NCBI GenBank assembly: GCA_001584585.1
Contig: LSYV01000009.1
Coordinates: 2,826,817 to 2,841,838 of the forward strand
Origin: Gonium pectorale
Lineage: Eukaryota > Chlorophyta > Chlorophyceae > Chlamydomonadales > Volvocaceae
Direction of reading: 5' to 3'
Length of the DNA stretch: 15,022 bases
Under the pieces are notes generated by a model. The model worked only from the letters and a program-made list of their open reading frames with translations. It was not told where the DNA came from and made no database searches. The position numbers were made by a program, and so were the translations under genes. Of the stretch, positions 1 through 8,123 are shown one piece after another (the stretch's first letter is position 1; every line of letters starts with the position of its first letter).

Positions 1-139
1 CACCTTTGGGGTGTTGGGGCACGAAACCCACACGACCGACCCATGGGTCCGCCGCCCACCACTGCGCTTGCGGGACAGTCCTGTCAACATGTACATGCTT
101 CAAACACACGTGGAGTGACACAAGCTGTTTACAACCCTA

Positions 140-3100
140 ATGTCGCGTCTGAAAAGGAGGTTCAAGGGCGATGACGACAAGATCGGAGCTTTCACGGTGC
201 GCATGATGCTGATGAGCGAAGAGCAGCTCGAGGTGCGCACAAGCAGCATGGGAGCTCGGAAGGTCGCCGTCCGACTCACCCACACGCGCAGTCGTACGTA
301 TAGCACACTTGGCTGAACCTTTTTGCAATGTGCAGGTCCTCAAGCGCGGATGGAATTACGTGCAGGACGTGCCCGAAGAGGTAGAGAGCTACCTGATGAC
401 GGCGCTCCCGGGTGAGCTGCGACCCGGGTTGCCGACGGTGCCAATCAATGCACTGGCGATGGCGATCGGGGGCTTTGGTGATCTGGGCCAGTGGGCCACC
501 CTATAACTTGATCAAGCAAGACCCGCTACGCAGCCCGTCTTCAATGTGTCTGCACACACGTACGGCAGTGTGCGCGGCTGTACGGCACGCCCATAAACCT
601 TGCTATGCGCCCAGCATGTACACAGCCAGTGGTATGTGTGGCAGATGTATGTTGCGGAAGGACGGATCATCAGGAGCTCAAACGCGCACCAAAATGCTGT
701 TCAACTCCAATACTTAAGATATATGCCGTACGACTGTGTACGGGCAAAGACAAGCCAGATGCTGTACGACTAAATGTCCGTAGACTACTGGCGTGCAGCA
801 TCTCGCTTCAGAGGTGTATGGGGCCTAGCAAGCAAGGCGTGGGCAAGCAAGGACGCAGGCGATGCAGCGTTGAGGGCGCTCAGTGGCCAAGTGCTTGAAG
901 CTTTGACAGTGGGTCAAGGGACCAAGGGACCGCTGGTTGGGACAGTCCCTGCTGGCTTGGCTGTCGGCAGCTGGCCGTCCAGGCGGCAGTGCCCAAGCGC
1001 ATAGTTCGGGTTCAGCTAGCGGCTCGCTGAAAGACACCATGAGACCGGAAGGCCTGCGAACCACCCTCATGGTCTTATATGAGATATTGACAGGCAGGCG
1101 CCTTGTTTGTCGCCGGGTACCGTGTCGTTTACTATGGGACGGGTGTCCCGCCTCCTTCCTTCCGTACGCTGCCCGCAGTGATCAGCCGCGGCGGCGGCGG
1201 CGGTGGAGGCAGCGGCCGCGGCAGCGCAGCAGGTGCGGTATGGTGGCCGACGGAGCATGTATGGGCGTGACCCGGGGAGGCGGACTACAAGCCTTAGCTG
1301 CCTTCGTGCACGATGTTTTTGCCCATGGCATGGTGGGCAGCGGCTTGCACTTGCAAAAAATGGTGTGTCGTTAGCGATGGCAGCAGCATCGGTGGCAGTG
1401 ATGACCTGATAGCCGTGGTGGCGGAGATTGCGGGCTCATGTTGCTCATGTTGCTCATGTTGCTCATGCTTCAGCAATGTTCCAGCCTGGTTCATGCACTG
1501 CAAGGGGGCCCCCACCCCATTTAGGGGAATTACCGGTGTTTCAGACGGGAGACCGAATGCGAGGGCAGCAGCGCATTGTAGCTTTGGGCCCGGGATTGGG
1601 GTACACGGGGTTCAGCCTGCCGAGGAGCACCCCTGAGGCGCTCTCCCAAGTAAGAGATACACTCCCATCACGGACGACCGTGCCCGCACTGCGCACACTC
1701 AAGCGCAGCCCCTTGGGTACCTGTTACTTTGCGGCGCGTGTCCCGTTTGTGTTCTTCATAAGTTGCAACCGAAGACGATTCCCACCGCTCACGCTCCATC
1801 GCCCCGGTGGGTGCGTCGAGGAGGACTGCAGAGGCCGACTGGAGCAGGGTCAGTGGCGTGGGGCGGCTGCAGGTGCACGGCAAGACCATCGGCACGGTGT
1901 GCTTGCTGGCGATGCCGGCCGCACCTAACTCTGGGGCTCCAGGTGCGTGGCAGCATCCGATCCGACGGACCCTGCTTCCTCCATCCTACCTGCTCGCGCT
2001 GCACAGCACCGCCGCGTTCCACTGACGACCCCCGCCCCACCGGTGTACATCCCTGCCTACACAGTCCTGCTCCTTGTGATGTGCCGGCACTGCTTCGAGG
2101 TCAAGGCGGGGAAGGCGATCACCATGAAGGGCGTCACTGCGTTTGGGCAGCCCGTCCGGTGAGTGACAAGCAGCCACCCACCCATCGTGACTGGCCGCTG
2201 GATCGGTACGACCCTACCTACCGCAGGCACGTGATGAGCTTTCCCTATTACGACCTCACCTTCCTGCGCTGCGCCGGCAGCCTGCCCCCGGACTTCCCCG
2301 CCAAGCCCCTCACGTGCGTGGGGGGGGGGCCTGGCCGGGGTTGGCTGGTTACCTGCCCCGAGCGGGCCGCCGGGGCCGCCTTGCGCGGATCGTCATCGAC
2401 GGCTAGCAGCTGGCGGCCAGCGGCTGGATGGACGCCCCACTCGACTGGGCGTGGCCTCAATGCACAGAGGCACAGAGACATACGTTGCTGGATTTGTTTT
2501 CCCCGAGGCGCCATGACCGGCCTCTGGTCATCAGGCGTCCCATGTTGCCGGTTGCGTGCCACGATGCCCCCGACAGGCTCCTGACCGGCCGCGTGCTGAG
2601 CATCGTGCACCTGGTGGCGTACCCGCTGGCCACGGACACGACGGCACCGGGGGGCTTGTTGGAGTCATCCGATAAGCCGACCGTGTCCGGCGGCTCGCTG
2701 GTGTGGATGACGGACGACGCGGATGAGCTGGTGGTCGACTACGCAGGTGTGGAGTATCTGCGCAAGTAAGGCCAGCGCGCGAGAGCTCAACAAACGAGGA
2801 GGCTGGCAAACAGATGGCCAGCACGGCACCTGGCTAGCCGGGAGCCCTTACATGGATCGCCCCTCCACCCGACCCCAGCCGAACGCACTAACGGGGCCTA
2901 ACGTCAGGCTGGGTTTGAGACCAGGGGTGCGCGCGCGGAGCATTGCTTAGACTGGAGAGAGTCCCCCTCTGCGGCAGCGCCCCCTCTCGCCCTCTGCGGC
3001 AGCGCCCCCTCTCGCCCTCTGCGGCAGGGCCCCCTCTGCGGCAGCGCCCCCTCTGCGGCAGCGCCCCCTCCGCGGCAGCGCCATGCATGATTGCATTGCG

Positions 3101-3821
3101 TTTATCTGCATACGGTAATCGCTGGCCGACCGCTGTGCGGCCGGCCTAGTTCGAGTGTGCGCGTGCGCGGCACCACGTGAGCCGGTTGGCCGGAACCGAT
3201 TTGGGGGTGGTATGCCCGGGCGGGCGCAGCTTTGCACGCATGCTCCTCGCCTCACGGTAGCATATAGAGTGCCCTCGTGGCCCTGCTGTACTGCACATAC
3301 GGCAGTACTTGGCAGTGATGCGCCGCTTTGCCTACGGCCCCATCGGCCAATGTGTGTCACTGCGGCGGCGCAGTCCCGTCTCGTGTCTTTGACGGCTGCT
3401 TCCTGGCCGTTGGAGCCCAGCTCCTCATCAGGCATCCGCACCACCGCACCATGCCTTGCACCGCCTGCCTGCACCTGTCCGCCTGCATCGGTCCGCCTGC
3501 GCACCCGTCCCGTCCGCCATCCCATCATTCCATCCACTTGTTGCCGCCGTGCGTGCTACCTTTTCCACCACCTATCCAGGGGCGATGCCCAACAGCAGCG
3601 GCGGAGGCGTGATGTGGTGCCCGGACCCCGCTGCCGGGCCGCCGCAGCTGGCGGGCATCCACACCGGCACGGTCCTCCATCTCGCGCCGCCACCGCCGCA
3701 GGGCGACCCGGACTTCATCGAGACGACGGAGAATGCCCGCCAGCGGGAGCCGCTGGGGCTGTTCGTGCCGGCGCATACGCTGCGGCACATCCTGAGCGCG
3801 CACGGCTCGCTGCTGGGGTGA
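140..3821 (+). CDS. Trypsin-like serine peptidase, seven-exon model (copy A)
   Basis: Model exons: 140-232, 336-411, 1832-1942, 2065-2158, 2227-2313, 2577-2746, 3580-3821, giving about 290 aa. All introns are GT-AG and all phases match. Seen: C-R-H-C-F-E (His102), Y-Y-D-L-T-F-L-R (Asp134) and N-S-S-G-G-G-V (Ser217), followed by G-I-H-T-G-T-V. Order and spacing (32 and 83 residues) resemble HtrA/DegP and Trypsin_2 domains, so peptide-bond hydrolysis is the likely role. This is a family inference, and substrate and location are unknown. There is no PDZ domain or clear signal peptide. The N-terminus is basic (K-R-R-F-K). The C-terminal L-F-V-P-A-H-T-L stretch is shared with copy B. Exons 3-7 are well supported. 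Linking exons 1-2 across the 1.4-kb intron is less certain and rests on phase. ATG 140 is the first in-frame ATG after the stop at 116. The gene could also start upstream of the window, or continue into copy B through a donor at 3818. Confidence 0.6.
412..1831 (+). other. Long second intron of the protease model; no gene seen
   Basis: This 1.4-kb stretch begins GTGAGC and ends CTGCAG. It leaves phase 1, which matches the next exon (G + AG = Glu). I see no other convincing exon in it, though a short one could be missed. It holds a CGG-rich patch near 1187-1230, four 9-nt repeats at 1434-1469 and two GTACGGCA octamers at 560 and 580. If it is not spliced, the frame from exon 2 runs to a TAA at 504-506 and gives an 87-aa product. 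Confidence 0.45.
1434..1469 (+). repeat. Four 9-nt tandem repeats (GCTCATGTT)
   Basis: There are three exact copies and a fourth ending CT instead of TT. It lies in the long second intron of the protease model, and no function is apparent. Confidence 0.85.
2962..3081 (+). repeat. Minisatellite built on CTCTGCGGCAGCGCCCC
   Basis: About six imperfect copies of a 17-nt unit, some with an extra CTCTCGC spacer. It sits in the 833-nt intron between the two second-barrel exons of copy A. Copy B's equivalent intron (5003-5203) lacks it, so the array was gained in A or lost from B after the duplication. Confidence 0.85.
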
Positions 3822-4560
3822 GGGTTGAACCCAGGCCTTCCTGCCTTCCTTCTGGCACTTGCCGAAACGTGGCCGCCGCAGCTGGCGTTGCAGTGGCAGG
3901 AGCGGGGCGTTGTGGGTGGATGGGTGCATGCCGATTGCCAGACATTACATGCATTACAGTGTGAGTCTTGAAGCAGGGCCGGCTCGCAACAGCCTGCATT
4001 GGAAAGCCGCAGAGTATGAATGGATGCAGTGCGTTGGCTGGCCTCCCCCCGCATACGTGTGCGTGCGTGCCTTCGTCTGTGTGTGGATGGTTTGCCGATG
4101 GTTGCATGTTTGCTCAAACTGAACGAAAGAAGCTTGCAGCGAGACATCGTCAGGTCGGGACGACTGGACATGCACCGTTTGCGGTGCGGAGCGCACCCGA
4201 TGGGGACGCATGGCGAGGAGAGCGTCTGTCGCCCTACAGAAGACGAGGAGCTAGTTGTACGGCTCTGTGAGGTACCATACGTACGGGGATTTATGGCAGT
4301 TGCATCTGCGGGGTGAAGTCGCACCTGCTGGGGCTTGAAGCTGTGCTGAGGATGTGCACGCAGGGGAGATGACGGTCCCATGGGTCGGCCTTGCGCAGTC
4401 AGATGAACCCAGGGGTACCTGTTCTGAACGTGGCCATGATTAGTTAATGGTTACTGATTGTCATTGTGCCAAACCGGTCCGAGCATGCGCAATGGCCCCA
4501 CTTGTTAGGCTGCGGGCCTCTGTTCCGTCCGTCCGTCCGTCCGTCCGTCCGGATTTTCAT
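3822..4560. other. Interval between copy A stop and copy B; no independent gene seen
   Basis: I see no coding exon that I trust here. There is no plus-strand TGTAA in the interval. The first one after the stop at 3821 is at 5061, inside the intron of copy B. The interval may be 3' untranslated sequence, or an intron if the GTGAGG donor at 3818 is used. Confidence 0.5.
4525..4551 (+). repeat. CCGT microsatellite
   Basis: Six CCGT units plus CCG, ending 19 nt before the left edge of the duplicated block. Its position suggests a link with the duplication breakpoint, which is an inference. Confidence 0.9.
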
Positions 4561-4570
4561 CATTTCCTCC

Positions 4571-4597
4571 CACGGACTTCCCCGCCAAGCCCCTCAG
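4571..4597 (+). pseudogene. Decayed remnant of the Asp-exon end, copy B
   Basis: This stretch matches the end of copy A's exon 2227-2313 (D-F-P-A-K-P-L, then a GTGCGT donor at 4598). The upstream half with Y-Y-D-L-T-F-L-R is missing, and no plausible acceptor AG lies just before it. The following intron also resembles copy A's intron, sharing GAGCGGGC and a GGACGC...GTGGCCT stretch. The duplication was therefore genomic and included introns, and its left edge falls inside this exon. Confidence 0.6.
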
Positions 4598-5002
4598 GTG
4601 CGTTGGGGGGCCCTGGGTTTGCTTCTTTCTGTCACGAGCGGGCTTTTGGGGCCGTGTTGCCTGGGCGGTCTTCGGTGGGCTAGTGGCTGGGGGGAGCCTC
4701 GCCTACTGGACGCACGTGGCCTGTGTGGCCTACGGTACATGCACTGGCTACGTTCCGCCTACAGTGCCGTTGCCGGCTTCTGCTGAGGCGCCGCCTGTGT
4801 CCTGCTACCCGCTACCGGTACTGGTACAGGCTCCTGACCACCATGCTCAGCATCGGCGCCCCCGTGCACCTGGTGGCCCACCCTCCGGCCACGGACGAGT
4901 CCACGGTGGGGTACGCCGAGCATGATGAGAAGCCAATCGTGTCCGGTTGTTCGGTGGTGCGCATAAGGGTCGACGCGGATGAGATGGCCGCCGAGTACAC
5001 GG
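4571..5002 (+). repeat. Diverged tandem duplication (partner about 2287-2746)
   Basis: The block covers the end of the Asp exon, the following intron and the first second-barrel exon. By eye, about 45% of residues match in the paired exons, while intron similarity is patchy. The duplication continues through the last exon (5204-5547, partner 3580-3821). The intron before the last exon has diverged strongly in length: 833 nt in copy A against 201 nt in copy B. Confidence 0.65.
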
Positions 5003-5547
5003 GTGCGTACGTCGTAAGGGGGGAGCTGCCCGCCGTCAGCCCAAATGCCACTGCGGGCGCTGTAACGCGTTTGCTCGTTTGCGTGTTGCTGACCGCGCCC
5101 AGTGGTTTGAATTGGTGATAGAAATGATCACACGTCCGTCAGATTCCCTGCCACTGCCCCCATGCATCTCATTCCTTGCCGCACCGCGGTCACCGTCACC
5201 CAGCGGGGGCAGTATCCGACAGCAGCAGCAGCGGCGGAGCGGTGATGCGCAGCTGGACCCCCGACCTTCCGCCGGAGCTGGTCGGCATCCACACGGGCAC
5301 GGTCTTCCACCTGGCGACATTTGAGGGGCGGCCAAATGCGTACTTTCCGGCGCCGAGCGACCTCAAATTCTACGATGCGCCGGAGACAGAGGAGTGGAGC
5401 TCCGTGCCTGCGGCCACGGACGCCGAAGCCAGGCGGCAGCGTGCGGCCCCTGGCAAGCGGCGCAAGCTGTCGAGCGGGATTGGGGTGTTCGTGCCGACGC
5501 ACACGCTGGTGCGCATCCTGCAAGAGCACTTTAAGCTGCTGGGGTGA
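4830..5547 (+). CDS. Duplicated C-terminal protease exons (copy B): second barrel with SGG serine
   Basis: Two exons, 4830-5002 and 5204-5547, align with the last two exons of the upstream protease and have the same phases. Shared motifs in order are L-L-T, L-S-I, V-H-L-V-A, A-T-D, K-P-x-V-S-G, D-A-D-E, S-S-G-G-x-V-M, G-I-H-T-G-T-V-x-H-L-A and F-V-P-x-H-T-L, ending L-L-G-stop. The nucleophile-type serine is kept, but no exon carrying the catalytic His or an intact Asp is present upstream of 4830. Relative to copy A there is an insertion of about 34 codons near the end, including a basic G-K-R-R-K-L patch. The open frames and intact splice sites argue against simple decay. It may be extra exons of the upstream gene (alternative 3' exons or a doubled domain) or a truncated duplicate that is no longer a protease. 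Confidence 0.6.
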
Positions 5548-5788
5548 CAGGCAAGGCTGCCAGTATTGTGGCCGTTGGGGCCGCTATGGCTTGCGTTGGC
5601 GCTACCGGAGTGACAGGGTAGGTTGGCACAGCGGTGTAGCGGTACAGCGATACACTGCCGAGCTGCCAAGAAAGAAAGCATTCAGAAGGCCGGTGCTGTT
5701 CCGTTAGGTTCGGTGCTGTGCCCATGTGTGCCCCGACCCACCGACCATCGGACTCACCAACCCACCGCAGGCACCAGAGCCGTGAGCC

Positions 5789-5807
5789 TGTGTGTGTGTG
5801 TGTGTGT
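5789..5807 (+). repeat. TG dinucleotide repeat
   Basis: A run of TG units in the presumed 3' untranslated region after copy B, of a type common in volvocine algal noncoding DNA. Confidence 0.95.
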
Positions 5808-5964
5808 CAATGCGGGCGTCTCTACCTATGCAGCTGAGGTTACAGGTGGCGCCTGGACGGGCTCAGGCGGCGGCCGCAACCTGTTTCTGCTGGTCTGCAC
5901 GGGCGACAAGCTGGAGTCCCGGAGGTGTTTGCAGTACGGCAACCCGATTCCGTGCCGGGGGACA

Positions 5965-5969
5965 TGTAA
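5965..5969 (+). terminator. TGTAA poly(A) signal for the protease locus
   Basis: TGTAA is the usual polyadenylation signal of chlamydomonadalean algae. This is the first plus-strand TGTAA after the copy B stop, 418 nt downstream. Cleavage would be expected about 10-20 nt further on. Another TGTAA lies at 6078-6082. Confidence 0.5.
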
Positions 5970-5989
5970 CGGACTGCATGGTTTAATGT

Positions 5990-7260
5990 GACTGCGGTAA
6001 CTTGGACTGTTGGATGTCCTGACTCTCTGAGCGTAGTGAGGAGAGCTCAGCTTATTGCGAGGAAACTGCCTGTTGCGTGTAAGCAGGGTGTGTAGGTGCC
6101 ACACGTCGTACGGCAGGTCAGTACGGCAAGGCGGTCCGACCCGCTGTGTCTCACGGCAGCACGCTGGCACAGTTATCTGCCATTTGTGCTTTTCGTTCCT
6201 GACTGGGGTGTGTCCCTCTGCCGGGACGGTGCCCCGTATCTTCCCGCCCATCCGCCCGTGCGCTGCTGGTCCCGCGCTGTATGCGGGCCTGCCTTGTCAC
6301 GAAGGGTTTGGGGGGTCTGTTGGGGAACTTTCATCGCGTTTTACGTGTTCTTTTTGCTGCGATCACTGGAACTGCTAGCACTTCCGGCCACTAGTGCAAC
6401 ACAAGCATGGGGTGTTGAATGGGAGGCGGGTTCCGGCAGGTGAGCGGCCCGCATCGGAGTGCGGGCCATAGGTGGCTCCCTGCGAGTTGCATTAGGACCC
6501 TGTCGGGGCCATTGCGGCATCGTATCTGCTGTAACGCAACTCGGCAGTGACGAATAATGATTGGTGTTATGTGTGTTGGCTGAATGCTTGTGCAGGCAGT
6601 GTCAAGGCGGCTGTCGGTGTGCAGCTACCCTTGCCTCGCAGTGGCTTAAGGCCTAGATAGGCGCGGGGATGTGGAGCGGGCCTTGGGGTGACTGTTTGTG
6701 TGTGATGGCGGGGCTGCCGTGGCAACGGGACGAGAAGGAGGGGTGCCGCACGCTGCGGCGGCCCGGCCATTGAAGGCCGAAACGTTACCCCTTCACTTAA
6801 CTGCCCGGGCCCGCCGCACACTCCCCGCGCCGTGGCTGCTTGGTCATCTGTGGACGAATGGAGTGACGTGGCGGAAAGCAAGTCGCTGCAGGGTGTAATG
6901 TGGGAAGTGCAGCTTGGCAGGCATACATGGACACGGGCAGGGCTTGGATGCCAGACAAGCGAGCCAGCGGGCCCTGCAATGACCCTCAATGGGCGAGCAT
7001 TTTCTGGGGGCATACTGCTCCGCACGTGCGCCTACTGTCTGAGTCTTGCAGGCCCAGTGGTTTCGGCAGCTTTACCTTCGGCCTTTCGTGGCCAGCCGGC
7101 AACCCGTCAGCCCAGAACGGGTTTGGTAGAGGAGCTGGCTGGCCTGCCCTTAACCCCGGTGCTGGGTTGGGCGATCCAGATGCCTCCTGCTGTTCGAGGA
7201 TAGGTCGGATAGCGTTATCGTTGTGCGGTCAGGGGTTGGCAGGCCGACGTCTGCGGTTTG
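5990..7260. other. Intergenic interval between convergent 3' ends; no gene supported
   Basis: I find no frame with convincing codon bias or domain motifs on either strand. Plus-strand TGTAA occurs at 6078, 6530 and 6894, so some of this could be alternative 3' untranslated sequence. An 8-bp perfect hairpin lies at 6446-6467. Confidence 0.45.
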
Positions 7261-7278
7261 GGTGGGGTACTGCTGTGG

Positions 7279-7283
7279 TTACA
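7279..7283 (-). terminator. Minus-strand TGTAA poly(A) signal
   Basis: TTACA on the plus strand reads TGTAA on the minus strand, 610 nt downstream of the stop at 7893. It is the only one between 7279 and that stop. A 3' untranslated region of this length is usual for these algae. Confidence 0.5.
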
Positions 7284-7892
7284 ACCCTTGTCTTGGTCAG
7301 ATCCCAGACACTGCTGCATGGCCGGTGATGCACCTTCACGCAAACGTAGTCTTCAACTGTCAAGTTCAGCCTGCGGCCTTGAAGGGGCTACGCATGCCCT
7401 TTTTTGTACAACAACAGGTGCCGGGCCCAAGGCATGACTGGCAACACTGGCCTTTTGCAACGGCGGCCTGCGCCGCCTGCGGGACACAACAGGAAGTGCT
7501 ACGTACGGTCCGTTGGGTCCTACGGGTGGCCCTGATGTAAAGGCCACCAAACTGCGCCCATGCCGCCCGCCTCTCCGGCAACCCCATCCCCACAACGCCA
7601 GCAACGGAGCCCTGGGCACTGACCCAGCACCGGCACGAAGCAACACGGTCTCGGCAGGTCACGGCAAGCCAGCCGCCAGGCAAGCCTCCGAAGCCGCTCA
7701 GCGCCCGCCCACAACCAGCCACTACCAGTACACGAAGAGGGTTGAGGCGCAAGGGAAGTCGGCGGGCAGCTCCGGCACCGCCTCACGACCCACCACGTGT
7801 GCCGACGCAAACGTTCATAGACAACGCAGAGGCATGCGCACACGCATGGGCGGACATGTATGCTTCTTGGCGCCGCCGCATGCAGTGCTGCC

Positions 7893-8123
7893 TCAGTTGA
7901 TGGTGATGTCACCGACCGCGCGGCCGGGCTCCCCAACCTGGCCCAACGTCACGTTGCCGCGCACGAGGACGGTGCCGGCCCCGGACACCGCGGCCTTGAT
8001 CGCACCGTCATAGACACCGCCGTTCAGGACGAGCCTTGAGCCGGGGCACAGCAGGAAATCATCCGACGAGCCTCCCCAGACCTCCAGGGTTGTGTTGGCG
8101 GTGACCACGCGCGGGACCATCCT
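7893..8123 (-). CDS. Terminal exon of an unidentified beta-rich protein (partial)
   Basis: On the minus strand, a pyrimidine-rich tract and GACTCGCAG precede a 76-codon frame ending in TGA. Third positions are strongly G/C and the protein is well composed, unlike neighbouring frames. It alternates hydrophobic and polar residues with regular Gly/Asn turns (L-V-L-N-G-G-V-Y-D-G, T-V-L-V-R-G-N-V-T-L). This resembles the parallel beta-helix or filamentous repeats of secreted surface proteins, but no family was recognised. Acceptor use at 8123 is inferred. The exon could instead start at an ATG at 8141 or 8120. I could not identify the exon that joins upstream, so most of the gene may lie between 8150 and 9300 or be missing. 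Confidence 0.55.
   Translation of the reverse strand, partial: RMVPRVVTANTTLEVWGGSSDDFLLCPGSRLVLNGGVYDGAIKAAVSGAGTVLVRGNVTLGQVGEPGRAVGDITIN

Noticed and set aside
1003..1030. TTCGGGTTC-type sequence resembling a tRNA T-arm or B box
   Set aside because: No cloverleaf with matching acceptor and anticodon stems could be built around it.
2747..2769. Strong GTAAGG donor at 2766 as the end of the copy A second-barrel exon
   Set aside because: It would leave phase 2, which puts the next exon out of the frame carrying the SGG motif. The GT at 2747 leaves phase 1 and matches both the acceptor at 3580 and the copy B equivalent at 5003.
2962..3081. CRISPR-like array
   Set aside because: The units are contiguous tandem copies with no unique spacers, in a eukaryotic intron.
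3859..4122. Plus-strand frame after copy A, possibly an extra exon
   Set aside because: It is in phase with the 3818 donor but shows tryptophan/cysteine-rich noncoding composition and no similarity to the family.
6567..7025. Minus-strand 152-codon frame in the intergenic interval
   Set aside because: Composition is mixed with no motif or codon bias, and in GC-rich DNA a frame of this length is expected by chance.
7366..7752. Minus-strand 128-codon frame downstream of the orphan exon
   Set aside because: It lies between the stop at 7893 and the poly(A) signal at 7279, so it is best explained as 3' untranslated sequence.
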